From contig NZ_CP072876.1 in the NCBI RefSeq assembly GCF_017968845.1, positions 62,001 to 126,000 on the forward strand: 64,000 nt of DNA, written 5' to 3'. The position numbers were made by a program, and so were the translations under genes. The notes beneath the pieces were generated by a model. That model was not told the DNA's origin. It did not search any database and saw nothing but the letters and a program-made list of their open reading frames with translations. The stretch's first letter is position 1. Each line of letters opens with the position of its first letter. This document shows positions 9,207 through 20,335 of this stretch, piece after piece. This DNA comes from Microbacterium sp. NIBRBAC000506063 (GTDB lineage Bacteria; Actinomycetota; Actinomycetes; Actinomycetales; Microbacteriaceae).

Positions 9207-11086
9207 ATGCCCCTGCCCTACGGCTCCTGGCCCTCGCCGCTGACCGCCTCGTCGATCGCCTCCGACTCGCCCCGCATCGAGGGGGCGCGCTTCGTCGGCG
9301 ACGAGGTCTGGTGGGGAGAGTCGGTTCCCGCCGAGGGCGGCCGGATCGCGGTCCGCCGCTCGGGCGGCCCCGAGACGCCGGTGCTGCCGGATCCGTGGAA
9401 CGCGCGCTCGCGCGTGCACGAGTACGGCGGAGGGTCCTGGACGACGGACCCTTCGACCGGGCTCAGGGGAACTGCCGCGGGCACGCTGTACTTCGTCGAG
9501 AACGCCGACCAACGCGTCTACCGTCTGAGCCCGGGCGGGCAGCCGCAGCCGCTCACCGCCGAAGGCCCCGGCACGGCGGCCTGACCTTCCAGCATGGGCG
9601 GCTGCTCGCGGTGCGCGAGACGCACGACGGCGACGGCATCACCCGCTCGATCGTGGAGGTGCCGACGGACGGCTCCGCGGCATCCGATCTCGGCGCCGTG
9701 CGCACGCTCGCCGACAGCAGCACCTTCCTCGCCCACCCCGCACTCTCCCCGACGGCGCCCATCTCGCGTGGGTCGCGTGGGATCACCCCCACATGCCCTG
9801 GGAGAAGGCGGCTCTGCGCATCGCGCGGACCGACGGCACCGGCGAGGTCGTCGAGATCGCCACCACCGCCGCGCTGCAGCCCGAGTGGACCGGAACCGGC
9901 GAGCTGCTCTTCGCCGACGATCCGAGCGGCCGCTGGAACCTCTTCCGTCTGCGCCTGGGCGAGGGGAACCCGATTCCGGTGGCCCCGGCCGACGCCGACA
10001 CGGGCGGCGGGCTGTGGGTCCTCGGCAACCGCTGGTACCGCCCGCTCGAGGACGGCCGCATCGTCGCGGTGCGCACGAACGGCACCGATGAGCTCGTCGT
10101 GATCGAACCGGACGGCACGGAGCGCACCCTGGATCTGCCGCTGAGCGCCGGGCTCAGCATCGACGACGCCCGCGGCAGCCGGGTGCTCGTCTCCGGGCCG
10201 GGGCGACGCGCCCGGCCGGCCTGTGGCTCATCGACATCGACGGCGACGCCCAGCTCCTCCGCGGCGGGGTGGCCGCCGCGTCCGGCTGGACGCCGGCCGT
10301 ACGACAGATCACCGTCGACGGCCCGCACGGCCCCGTACACGCCTTCGACTACCCGCCGACGCATCCCGAGGCGGCCGCCCCGACGACGAGCTGCCGCCGT
10401 ACCTCGTCCTCGTCCACGGCGGCCCCACCGCGCATGTCTCGGGACAGGCATCCGCCGCGATCACCTACTTCACGAGCCGCGGCATCGGCGTGCTCGACGT
10501 CAACTACGGCGGTTCCAGCGGCTACGGCCGCGCCTACCGCGAGCGCCTGGCCGGGCAGTGGGGCATCGTCGATGTCGACGACGTGCTCGCGGCGGCCGCG
10601 GGGCTGGCGGATGCCGGACTCGCCGACCCCGCACGCCTCGCGATCCGAGGCGGCTCGGCGGGCGGCTGGACGGTGCTGTCGTGCCTCGTGCGCGGCGGCG
10701 TGTTCGGTGCCGGCATCAGCCGCTACGGCGTGAGCGATCTGCGCGCGCTGGCCGCCGACACGCACGACTTCGAGAAGCACTACCTCGACGGGCTCGTCGG
10801 CCCGCTTCCCGAGACAGAGAGCGTCTACATCCAGCGCTCACCGCTGACGCACGCCGACCGGATCGACGTACCGGTGCTGCTGCTGCAGGGCGCGGAGGAC
10901 GCGGTCGTGCCGCCCTCGCAGTCCGAGAGCATCCGTGACGCTCTCGCCGCCCGCGGCGTACCCCACGAGTACGTCCTCTTCGAGGGCGAGGGGCACGGCT
11001 TCCGGCGCGCCGAGACGATCGTGCAGGCGCTGGAGACCGAGCTCGCCTTCCTCGGACGCGTCTTCGGCTTCGAGCCGCGGTTCTGA
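9207..11086 (+). CDS. S9 family prolyl oligopeptidase-like serine peptidase
   Basis: About 627 residues. An N-terminal beta-propeller is followed by an alpha/beta-hydrolase domain. The propeller shows repeated Trp/Gly-rich blades. The catalytic Ser is in RGGSAGGWTVLSC, Asp in QGAEDAVVPPSQS and His in EGEGHGFRRAE. Such enzymes act as dipeptidyl or acylaminoacyl peptidases. AAGGAG precedes the ATG. Four breaks (near 9578, 9757, 10203 and 10384) all lie in runs of four C/G where five are needed. A copy of the dispersed short repeat sits in frame at 9446-9470 and encodes part of TDPSTGLRGTAA. Confidence 0.85.
9446..9470 (+). repeat. Dispersed short repeat inside the S9 peptidase gene
   Basis: The copy reads GGACCCTTCGACCGGG followed by CTCAGGGGA, then AACTGCC outside the bounds given. 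It is in frame and encodes DPSTGLRG within the N-terminal propeller. It is nearly identical to the copies at 31536, 31827 and 38958. Confidence 0.75.
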
Positions 11087-11087
11087 C

Positions 11088-12582
11088 TCACTGCTCCCAG
11101 GTGTGCACGGGCTCGCCCTCGTGCATGAGCACGAGGTAGTCGCGCATCATGCCCCGCAGCGCCGCGCGACGCCGCTCGCCGGCGCGTTCACGGGCCGCGA
11201 CGGCCTCGCGCTGCCAGGTGGCGCCGTTGCGCCCGGCGAGGCAGCGCGCCTCGATCACTCCGAGGTAGCGATCGCGCACCTCGGCGGCAACGCCGTAGTC
11301 GGCGAGACCTTCCTCCGCCAGCGGCAGCAGGCGGCGCAGCACGAGCTCCCGCGGCCCCACCCAGCCGACCTCCGGCCAGTACAATCGCGCCTCGAGGCCG
11401 TCGCGGGCGGCGGCGTGCAGGTTCTCCTCCGCCGCATCGAAGGTCATCTGCGTCCACAGCGGCCGCTCGGAGCGCGCCAGGGCATGCACGAGCCCGTAGT
11501 AGAACGCGGCATCCGCCAGCACGTCGACGATGCTCGGCCCCGCCGGGAGCACGCGGTTCTCCAGGCGCAGGTGGTATCCGCCGTCGGCGCAGTCGTAGAT
11601 CGGACGATTCCAGCGATACACGGTGCCGTTGTGCATGGTCAGCTCCGAGAGCAGCGGGGGCCGACCGCTCTCCAGCGCCTCTCGCGGATCCTCCTCGGAG
11701 CACACCGGGAGCAGCGAGGGAAGTAGCGGGAGTTCTCCTCGAAGAGATCGAAGATCGAGGTGATCCACCGCTCCCCGAACCAGACCCGGGCCGCACGCCC
11801 TGGTTCTGCATCTCCGGCGATCGCGTGTCGGTCGCCTGCTCGAACAGCGGGATGCGGGTCTCGTGCCAGAGCGCCCGGCCCGCGAAGAACGGCGAGTTCG
11901 CCGCGAGCGCCACCTGCACGCCGGAGATCGTCTGGGCGGCGTTCCAGTAGACGGCGAACTCCTCGGGCACGACCTGCAGATGCAGCTGCACAGAGGTGCA
12001 GGCCGCTTCGGGGAGGATCGTGTCGGTGATGATGCCGAGCCGCTCCCGCCGGATCTTGCCGGGGAGGGCGACGCCGTCGATGCGCAGCTCGATGTCCTCT
12101 CCGCGCGCCGCGAGGATCTGCTGGCTGAGCAGATCGTAGCGGGGATCCTCGGAGAGCCACTTGGCGTCGAAGTGATGCTCGGTGAGGGTCGGCAGCATCC
12201 CGATCATGGCGAGGCCGCTGCCGACCGAGCGGGCCTGCGCATCCGCCTCGTTCAGCGCACTGCGCAGCGCCTCCTCGAGCTCGGCGACATGCGTTCCGCG
12301 CAGCGGCCTCGGTGCGACGTTGATCTCGACGTTGAACTGCCCGAGCTCGGTCTGGAATGCCGGGTCGGCGACGGCGTCGAGCACCTCGGCGTTGGACATC
12401 GCCGGGTCGCCGTTCTCGTCGACGAGGTTCAGTTCGATCTCCAGGCCGAGCCGGGGCTCGGACACCTGGAAGTGGCCGTCGGCCAGGAGCCTGGCCAGCA
12501 CGTCCAGGCAGTCGGTGACCTTGGCACGGAACCGCTGCCGGTCCTGCCGGGTGAACGTGCGCTGTTCGACCTGTGCTCCCAT
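11088..12582 (-). CDS. Glutamate-cysteine ligase-like carboxylate-amine ligase (GCS2/YbdK family)
   Basis: About 498 residues. Family features: [13 protein letters not shown] near the N-terminus with the metal/nucleotide-binding Glu residues, [12 protein letters not shown], and [21 protein letters not shown] in the centre. Members form a gamma-glutamyl or related amide bond with ATP. Because actinobacteria make mycothiol rather than glutathione, the true substrate is uncertain; an ergothioneine-type role is one option. It converges on the S9 peptidase with a one-base gap. Two breaks, near 11798 and 11722, are each fixed by one C in the coding strand. Confidence 0.8.
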
Positions 12583-12617
12583 GGCCAGACGCTACCGCGT
12601 GATGGCCCGGAAGGGAA

Positions 12618-13090
12618 CTACTCCCCAACCGGTTGCGGGTGCGCATGGCGCGCTCGGCCTCGCGCTTGTCCTCGCGCTCGCGGATCGTCTGCCGCTTCTC
12701 GTACTCGCGCTTTCCCTTCGCGACGGCGATCTCGACCTTCGCACGCCCGTCGGAGAAGTAGAGCTTGAGCGGCACGAGCGTGTACCCGCCGGCGGAGATC
12801 GCGTGCGAGAGCTTGACGATCTCGTCCTTGTGCAGGAGGAGCTTGCGGATGCGCTTGGCGGAGTGGTTCGTCCAGTGCCCCTGCGAGTACTCGGGATGTG
12901 CACGGCGTCGAGGAAGGCTTCGCCGTCCTTGATGTAGGCGTAGCCGTCGGAGAGGTTAGCCCGGCCCTGACGGAGCGACTTCACCTCGGTCCCGGTCAGC
13001 ACCAGCCCGCCTCGTACGTCTTCTCGATCGAGTATTCGTGACGAGCGCGTCGGTTGGTCGCGACGACCGTCTCCCGCGTTCCCTGGGCAT
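12618..13090 (-). CDS. smpB: tmRNA-binding protein SmpB
   Basis: About 158 residues. It brings tmRNA to stalled ribosomes. Visible are [44 protein letters not shown] and the basic tail [23 protein letters not shown]. Four single-base losses affect it: near 13067, 13009 and 12899, and at 12621-12624, where one extra base gives RNRLGE and a TAG. Without that stop the frame runs on into the ligase gene. It is the last gene of the prfB-ftsE-ftsX-smpB group. Confidence 0.92.
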
Positions 13091-13150
13091 GGTGCTCTCC
13101 TGTGCGATGAATGCTCGGGGCCGGATGCCGTCGAGCAGCCCGCCAGCTTA

Positions 13151-14063
13151 TCAGGCCCGCAGCCACCGCCGGATCGCGAAGCCGGCCGAGAGCGCGGCCA
13201 GCAGCACGCCGATCCCGATGAGCACGGGACGACCACATAGGCGTCTTCGACGCCCACCCAGGTCACGATGAACGGCACCCGCTGAGCGAGGTACTGCTTG
13301 ACGCCGAAGTGCACGCCGGCGATGACGGCGCCGCTGGCCAGGAGCGAGCCGATGAACGCGGCGAAGACCCCTCCAGCACGAAGGGTGTCTGGATGAACCT
13401 GTTCGACGCGCCCACGAGGCGCATGATGCCGATCTCGCGTCTGCGGGCGTAGGCGGACAGCCGGATGGTCGTGGCGATCAGCAGCACGGCGGCGATGAGC
13501 ATGAGCACCGCGATCCCCACCGCGATGTAGGTGGCGATCGTCAGCGCGGAGAAGAGGGGGTCGAGATACTGCATCTCGTCCTTGACCTGTTCGACTCCGG
13601 CGACCCCGCCGAAGGCCTCGGCGATGACGTCGACGTCGCCCGGGTCGGTGAGACTGACCCAGAACACCTCGTACATCTGGTCGACCGTGAGGATGTCGCC
13701 GAGGTCTTCGCCCGCCACCTCGAGGACCTTGGCGTAGGTCTCCTCCTTGGTGTCGAAGTTCACGTTCGTGATGAGGGGGGAGAGCGTCGGGCCCTCCAGC
13801 TCGGCGCGCACGGCCTCGACCTGATCCTCGGTGGCGGCGCCGTCGGCGCAGGTCTCGGTGACGGCGAGCGCCGAGCACATGTAGATCCCCACCTGGGCGC
13901 GATCGACCCAGAAGGCGCGCATCGTGCTGATCTGCGCCTGCATGAGGATCGCCGCGCCCACGAAGGTGAGCGAGACGAAGGTGACGAGCACGACGGAGAT
14001 GACCATGGAGGCGTTGCGGCGCAGGCCCGTGAGCGCCTCGCCGAGGATGAGGCCGAATCTCAT
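13151..14063 (-). CDS. ftsX: Cell division protein FtsX
   Basis: About 304 residues with four membrane segments: one near residues 20-42, then, after an extracytoplasmic domain of about 130 residues with two Cys (MCSALAV and TCADG), three more in the C-terminal third. FtsEX links septum constriction to peptidoglycan hydrolases. The ATG overlaps the ftsE stop in ATGA. Breaks near 13372 and 13226 are each repaired by one base and restore [15 protein letters not shown] and [16 protein letters not shown]. Confidence 0.92.
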
Positions 14064-15104
14064 GAGGTCGGCCCCACTTCGTCGTCTTCGTCGGTATGGG
14101 ACAGTCCGAGGCTGTCGGCGAGTCCGAGCTCGGCGACGTCCACCTCCGGCAGCACGATCGGATGCGTGCGCGGCGCGGGCGGGTCCGCGGGAACGGATGC
14201 CGGCGCCTCCTGTTCGCCCGGATCGGCCTGCTCGACGACGTCGCCCGGCTCCGCGGCGTCCGCGTCGCCCGGCTCGCTCAGCTGTTCCTGCGCTTCGGGT
14301 GCGTCGGGCTCGCCCGCATCCGCGCTCTCGATCGTCTCGCGGTGCACCTCCTGCACGGCGGTGAGGGCCGCGGCCGCGGCCGCCCCGCGCACCGCCTCGG
14401 GCGTCAGTCGCGGAAGACTCGAGGTGTCGCCGTAGCCGCCGTGCACCTCGTCGCGGACGAGCTCGCCGTCGCGCAGTTCGATCACGCGACGCTGCATCTG
14501 GTCGACGAAGGCGGCCTCGTGCGTGGCCATGACCACGGTCGTGCCGCCCGCGTTGATGCGGGCCAGCAGCTGCATGATGTCGATGGAGGTCGCGGGTCCA
14601 GGTTGCCGGTCGGCTCATCGGCCAGCAGCACCTGCGGGCGGTTGACGAGCGCACGGGCGATCGCGACGCGCTGCTGCTCGCCGCCGGAGAGCTCGTGCGG
14701 CATCCGCTTCTGCTTGCCGTCCAGGCCCACGAGAGCCAGCACCTCGGGCACGGCCTGCTGGATGAACGCCCGTGAGGATCCGGTCACCTGCAGCGTGAAG
14801 GCGACGTTCTGGGAGACGGTCTTCGACGGCAGCAGCCGGAAGTCCTGGAACACCGAGCCGATGTGCCGGCGGAAATAGGGCACCTTGCGGTTCGCGAGGG
14901 TGCGCAGGTCGCGGCCGAGAACGGCGATGCGCCCCGAGGAGGGGACGTCTTCGCGAAGGATCAGCCGGAGGCACGAGGATTTGCCCGAGCCGGACGCCCC
15001 ACGAGGAACACGAACTCACCGCGGGCGATCTCGAAGTCGACACCCGAGAGCGCGGGTCTCTGGGTGCCCCGGTAGCGTTTGGTGACGTTCTCGAACCGAA
15101 TCAT
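14060..15104 (-). CDS. ftsE: Cell division ATP-binding protein FtsE with long acidic tail
   Basis: About 348 residues, against roughly 225 for a standard FtsE. The ABC core shows Walker [10 protein letters not shown], signature [16 protein letters not shown] and Walker [13 protein letters not shown]. After about residue 235 comes a tail of some 110 residues rich in Glu, Asp, Ala and Pro (for example [16 protein letters not shown]). It looks disordered and ends in [12 protein letters not shown]. The partner FtsX follows with an ATGA overlap. Breaks near 14598 and 14998 are each fixed by one base. Confidence 0.92.
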
Positions 15105-15173
15105 GGCGCATCGAGCCTATGCGCGGGCCGCCGCCCTCACGTCGAGCGACACCCAGCGGTCTCTGAATGACGT

Positions 15174-15618
15174 TTACAGGGCGAGCGTGCCGACCGTCTC
15201 GCCGAAGAGCTCGCCGGTCTTCTCGAAGCCCGCCTTGAGATAGAACCCTTCGGGGCCGTCCTCGGCCGGATCCCAGAGCACGGTGATCTGCGAGTATCCG
15301 CGGCGCCGTGCCTCGTGCACCACCTGCTCGACGGCGAAGCGGCCGACCCCTCGTCCCTTCGCCTCGTCGGCGACGTTGAGGCGCCAGATTCCGCCGCGGA
15401 ACTCCGGGATCTCGTTCTCGGGGTCCCAGTTGGCCATCACGAATCCCACGACCTCGTCATCCTCGAGGATGACGCGCGGCCATGCGGTGGGTGTCACATA
15501 CGCCTCGGCGATCGAGACCAGGACCGGGGCGACGTAGGCCTTCTCCCCATCGCCGGCGGGATGCGGATGACCGCGGGCAGGTTCTCGGGGTCAGCTCGGC
15601 CAGTCTGAGTTCGCTCAT
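15174..15618 (-). CDS. GNAT family N-acetyltransferase
   Basis: About 148 residues. The acetyl-CoA binding motif A is visible as [20 protein letters not shown], followed by [26 protein letters not shown], typical of motif B. The substrate cannot be told from sequence. It lies between prfB and ftsE on the same strand. Two breaks near 15590 and 15554 are each repaired by one C in the coding strand, giving the start [17 protein letters not shown]. Confidence 0.8.
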
Positions 15619-15651
15619 GCGGCGAGGTTAGTGCGAGCTTCCGACATCCGC

Positions 15652-16761
15652 TCAGTCCTCGTCGCTGCGCTTGCGCCAGCGGATGCCGGCCGAGATGAAG
15701 CCGTCGAGGTCGCCGTCGAAGACGGACTGCGGGTTGCCGGACTCGTAGCCGGTGCGCAGATCCTTGACGAGCTGCTGGCCGTAGAGGAAGTAGGAGCGCA
15801 TCTGGTCGCCCCAGCTCGCGGTGATGTTGCCGGCGAGCTCCTTCTTCTTCGCGGCCTCCTCCTCCTTCTGCAGCAGGAGGAGGCGGGTCTGGAGGACGCG
15901 CATGGCGGCGGCGCGGTTCTGGATCTGCGACTTCTCGTTCTGCATCGAGACGACGATCCCGGTCGGCAGGTGCGTGATGCGCACGGCCGAGTCGGTCGTG
16001 TTGACCGACTGCCCGCCGGGGCCCGAGGAGCGGAAGACGTCGACGCGGATGTCGTTCTCCGGGATCTCGACCTCGGTGGCCTCCTCCATCAGAGGGATGA
16101 CCTCGACGGCGGCGAAGCTCGTCTGGCGCTTGTCGGCGGAGCCGAAGGGGCTGATGCGGGCGAGGCGGTGCGTGCCCGCCTCGACGCTCAGCGTGCCGAA
16201 GGCGTAGGGGGCGTCGATCTCGAACGTGGCCGACTTGATGCCCGCGCCCTCGGCGTAGGAGGTGTCCATGACCTTGACCGGGTACTTGTGCTGCTCGGCC
16301 CAGCGCAGGTACATGCGCATGAGCATCTCGGCGAAGTCGGTGGCGTCGTCGCCGCCGGCGCCGGAGCGGATGGTGATGATGGCGGGCCGGTCGTCGTACT
16401 CGCCGTCCAGCAGCGTCTGCACCTCGAGCTGGCTGATGACCTCGGTGAGGGCGGCGAGCTCGGCACGGGCCTCGTTCGCGGAATCCTCATCGTCCATCTC
16501 CTGGGCGAGCTCGACGAGCACCTCCAGGTCGTCGAGGCGGCGGGCGACGCCCTCGATGCGGGCGAGCTCGGACTGGCGGTGGCTGAGCGCGCTCGTCACC
16601 TTCTGGGCATTCTCGGTGTCGTCCCACAGGTCGGGGGCGCCGGCGGCCTCGCTGAGGCGGGCGATGTCCGCGCGCACGGCGTCGACGTCGACGACCGCGC
16701 TGATGTCGCCAAAGGTCTGGCGGAGGGCGGCGATTTCTGCGGAGATATCCAGTTCGAGCAT
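15652..16761 (-). CDS. prfB: Peptide chain release factor 2
   Basis: Unbroken, 369 residues. The peptidyl-tRNA hydrolysis motif GGQ is in [18 protein letters not shown]. The stop-codon reading region follows [25 protein letters not shown]. It releases proteins at UGA and UAA. No in-frame TGA near codon 26 and no slippery site are seen, so the programmed frameshift known from enteric prfB is absent here. It heads the prfB, acetyltransferase, ftsE, ftsX, smpB series, an arrangement common in actinobacteria. Confidence 0.96.
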   Translation of the reverse strand: MLELDISAEIAALRQTFGDISAVVDVDAVRADIARLSEAAGAPDLWDDTENAQKVTSALSHRQSELARIEGVARRLDDLEVLVELAQEMDDEDSANEARAELAALTEVISQLEVQTLLDGEYDDRPAIITIRSGAGGDDATDFAEMLMRMYLRWAEQHKYPVKVMDTSYAEGAGIKSATFEIDAPYAFGTLSVEAGTHRLARISPFGSADKRQTSFAAVEVIPLMEEATEVEIPENDIRVDVFRSSGPGGQSVNTTDSAVRITHLPTGIVVSMQNEKSQIQNRAAAMRVLQTRLLLLQKEEEAAKKKELAGNITASWGDQMRSYFLYGQQLVKDLRTGYESGNPQSVFDGDLDGFISAGIRWRKRSDED

Positions 16762-16845
16762 GACACTTCAGCCTAACGTGCCCGCCGCTCCCTGCCGACC
16801 GGGTGCGACGCGCTCCCGGCAGGGAGGCAGCGGTAGCGTGGAGGG

Positions 16846-18110
16846 ATGGCAGTGAACGCGGCGACCGTCCTCCGGCAGTTCGGGCCGATGGTGTACGCCC
16901 CACCGTCCTCTTCGCGCTCGGCGAGGGCGCCGTGATCCCGCTCATCCCGGTCATCGCCGTCGGCATGGGGGCGAGCCTGGCCACGGCCGCCCTCGTCGCC
17001 TCGGCGCTCGTGGTCGGGCAACTCTGCGGCAACCTCCCGGCCGGGTGGGCTGTGGCGAGGTTCGGCGAGCGCGCGACGATGATCATCGCCGGATGCGTCG
17101 CACTGCTCTCGGCGGTGGCGATCCTGCTCTCCCCCACGCTCGCGGCGCTGGCGGCATCCGTCTTCCTGCTCGGCTTCTGTGCCGCCGCCTTCGGGCTCGC
17201 CCGTCACGCGTTCATGACCACGCGCGTGCCGCTGGAGATCCGCGCCCGCTCGCTCGCGCTGCTGGGCGGTTCGTTCCGCCTCGGGATCTTCGTAGGCCCC
17301 TTCGTCTCGGCGGCGCTGCTGCAGTTCTTCCACGACGAGAGCGCGGCGATCTGGTTCTTCCTCGGGTGCCTGGTGGCGATGATCCTGCTCGTCGCCTTCG
17401 GACCGGACCCGGAGAAGACGCATCCGATCGTGCGCAACGGCGCGGCTGCACGGTTGGTGGAGGACACGGGTGAGCCGGTCACCGGCTCCATTCCCACGCA
17501 TGAGCGCTTGGGTGTGTTCCGCACGATGTGGCGGTATCGCGACGTCCTCTCGCGCCTGGGACTGGCCGCGGCATCCTTGTCGGCGCTGCGCTCGGCCCGT
17601 CAGGTCGTCCTGCCGCTGTGGGGTGTGTCGCTCGGCCTCGACGCCCAGTCGATCGCGCTGGTCGTCGGCGTCTCGGGCGCGATCGACTTCGCCCTCTTCT
17701 ACGCGAGCGGCCAGGTGATGGACCGCTTCGGCAGGCTCTGGGCAGCGATGCCGGCGATGCTCCTGATGGGCGGGGCCTTCTTCGTGCTCGCCTTCACCCA
17801 CGATGGCGACGCCGCGCTGCTCTGGTACGGGATGCTGGCGGCGGTGCTGGGTGTCGGCAACGGGCTCTCCAGCGGCATCCTGATGACCCTGGGCGCCGAC
17901 ACCGCACCGCAGCATGATCCGGCGCCGTTCCTCGGCTCGTGGCGCACGCTCAACGATGCCGGCGGGGCTGCGGCACCGCTCATCGTCTCGGGCATCGCGG
18001 CGGCCGCCTCGCTCTCGGTGGCGACCGGCGCCCTGGGCGTGATCGGCTTGCTCGGCGCCGCCGCGTTCCTCCGCTGGATCCCGAGATTCGTCCCCCGTCC
18101 CGACAAGTGA
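16846..18110 (+). CDS. Major facilitator superfamily transporter
   Basis: About 421 residues with twelve hydrophobic segments. The loop after the second segment shows GWAVARFGERATM, a form of the MFS A motif, and the equivalent in the second half is SGQVMDRFGRLWA. The long central loop (residues about 195-235) is charged. A drug or metabolite efflux role is usual for such proteins, but the substrate is unknown. The start is ATGGCAGTGAACG after GGAGGG. One break near 16900 (four C, five needed) restores VYAPTVLFALGEGAV. Confidence 0.82.
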
Positions 18111-18135
18111 CCACCCGAGGAAAGGTCTCGCGCCG

Positions 18136-19757
18136 ATGAAGACGCATGAGGTGACCAACCAGCCGCCCGCACGCACCGGGCTCGACGAGTACGGCACGAA
18201 CACCGCCCTCGTCGAGGGCGTGGAGCGGCACGACGCCGCGTGGGCGCACGAGCGCCTGCACGCGACCGGGCAGCGCGTGGGCACCGCGGAGTTCCAGGCG
18301 GATGCCGCGGCGGCGAACACTCGCGAGCCGGTCCTGCGCACACACGACCGCTACGGGAACCGCATCGACGAGGTCGACTACGACGAGTCGTACCACCGCA
18401 TCATCGCCGCGGCGGTCTCCGATGGCGCCCATACCTCCGCCTACGTCGATCCGCGCCCGGGAGCGAACGTCGCGCGGGCGGCGACCTTCATGCTGTACGC
18501 GCAGGTGGAGCCGGGGCACGCCTGCCCGGTATCGATGACGCACTCGGTCGTCCCCGTGCTGCAGCAGCATCCGGATGCCGGTGCCGACTGGCTGCCGCGC
18601 GTGCTCAGCACCTCCTACGACCCCGCGCTGCGTCCCGGAAAGGGCAGCGCCCTGTTCGGCATGGCGATGACCGAGAAGCAGGGCGGCTCGGATGTGCGTG
18701 CGAACACGACGAGCGCCCAGCCCTTGGGCGAGGGCCGCTACGCGCTCACCGGGCACAAGTGGTTCTGCTCGGCGCCGATGTCGGATGCCTTCCTCGTGCT
18801 CGCGCAGGCGCCGGCGGGATTGAGCTGCTTCCTGCTCCCCGGCTGCGCGAGGGCGGTGAACGCAACGGCATCCGCATCCAGCGCCTCAAGGACAAGCTCG
18901 GCAACCGGGCCAACGCCTCCAGCGAGGTCGAGTATGAGGGCGCCGAGGCGGTGCTCGTCGGCGAGGAGGGGCGCGGGGTGCGCACGATCATCGACATGGT
19001 TGCCCGCACGCGCCTGGACTGCATCTACGGCTCGACCGCGGGCATGCGGCAGGCCGTCGCCGAGGCCGCCTGGCATGCCCGGCACCGTTCGGCGTTCGGT
19101 GCGCTGCTGGTCGATCAGCCGGCGATGACCGCCGTGCTCGCCGACCTGCAGTTGGAGACGGAGGCCGCGACCGCCACGGCGCTCAGACTCGCCCGCGCCC
19201 ACGACGACGACGCCTCGGATGCCGACCGCGCCTTCGCGCGCCTGGGCACCGCCGTGGCCAAATACTGGATCTGCAAGCGCGGTCCCGGCCATGCTTACGA
19301 GGCGCTGGAGTGCCTGGGCGGCAACGGGTATACCGAGGCGTTCCCGCTGGCGATGCGCTATTGCGAGCAGCCGGTGATGGCCGTCTGGGAGGGCTCGGGC
19401 AACGTGATCGCGCTCGATGTGCTGCGGGCGCTGCAGCGCGAACCGGACTCGCTGGAGGCCTTCGACGCGGAGATCTCGCGCGCTTTGGGCGCCGACCGGC
19501 ATCTCGATGCGCACTGGGAGCGCACACGCAGGCTCGCCGGCGAGATCCTCAGGTCTCCGGACGCCGCGGCCCGCGCCCGGGAGCTCACGGCCTCCCTCGC
19601 GCTCGCGCTGCAGGCCGCGCTCCTTTTGCAGCATGCTCCGGCATCCGTCGCCGACGCCTTCGCCGCCAGCCGTCTCGGTGACGACTGGCGCGGGGGTGCG
19701 CTCTACGGCGCGCTTCCGGCTGGAACGGATGCCGCGGCGATCGTGGCACGGATCTGA
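18136..19757 (+). CDS. Acyl-CoA dehydrogenase, AidB-like
   Basis: About 540 residues, longer than ordinary acyl-CoA dehydrogenases and like AidB/isovaleryl-CoA dehydrogenase relatives. Features: MAMTEKQGGSDVRANTT (FAD site), YALTGHKWFCSAPMSDAFLV, the helical domain AYEALECLGGNGYTE, and PVMAVWEGSGNVIALDVLRAL with the usual catalytic Glu region. It oxidises an acyl-CoA or, as in AidB, may act in alkylation stress; the sequence does not decide. One break near 18840 in four C is repaired to give LLPRLREGGERNGI. Confidence 0.85.
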
Positions 19758-19948
19758 CTGCAGGGCCTCTGAACGGCGAGGGCTGCTCCTCGTTTCGTGC
19801 CTACTCCGCCTGTTCGGCCTTTTTCGAGCCCGCGACTCGTTCCGCACAGCTGTGGGTTACGGCGATGTTGTTCACAATCGGCCCGTTTGGCCGATACACG
19901 CCTCTCCGCCGCTGGCACCCTGAGTGCACCCCAGGAGACAATGGAGGC

Positions 19949-20257
19949 ATGGAGCCCATGAACGACCCGCAGATCTGGACGCTGATCGGCATCTTCACCG
20001 CGATCATGCTCGGCGGCATGACGCTCATGACCACGCTCACCCAGCGCACGATGAAAGCGGGCTTTGACGGCCTCCGCGGCGAGATGACCGCCCGCTTCGA
20101 GGCCGTCGATGCCCGCTTCGAAGCCGTTGACGCGCGCTTCGAAGTCGTCGATGCCAAGTTCGAGACCCTCGAAGCGCGCCTGGGCGCCAAGATCGAACTC
20201 CTCGACAAAGACGTCCAGGCACTCACCCGCCACGTCTTCGGCCAAGACCGCAGCTGA
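19949..20257 (+). CDS. Small membrane-anchored coiled-coil protein with seven-residue repeats
   Basis: 102 residues, unbroken. Residues about 7-27 form one membrane helix (IWTLIGIFTAIMLGGMTLMT). After it come three tandem repeats RFEAVDA, RFEAVDA, RFEVVDA and a fourth decayed one, KFETLEA, which suits a heptad coiled coil. The ATG at 19949 is preferred, since the ATG at 19941 meets a stop at once. Function unknown; its form suggests a sensor or scaffold under the membrane. The repeats are also tandem at the DNA level (21-base units from 20093). Confidence 0.7.
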   Translation: MEPMNDPQIWTLIGIFTAIMLGGMTLMTTLTQRTMKAGFDGLRGEMTARFEAVDARFEAVDARFEVVDAKFETLEARLGAKIELLDKDVQALTRHVFGQDRS

Positions 20258-20335
20258 ACCCTGCGTCTCCTTGCCGCCGGTCTGATCCGGCGAACAACAG
20301 CTGCGGCTGAGACACCGATCGGCGAGACTAGGCGA

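Noticed and set aside
9207-11086. S9 peptidase as a pseudogene
   Set aside because: All four breaks lie in C/G runs and fit the window-wide base loss; active-site motifs are intact.
15652-16761. Programmed frameshift in prfB
   Set aside because: The frame is open throughout, with no internal TGA or slippery site.
16773-18341. 522-residue frame antisense to the MFS transporter gene
   Set aside because: Arg/Gly/Glu-rich shadow of a real membrane protein gene, with no motif or ribosome site.
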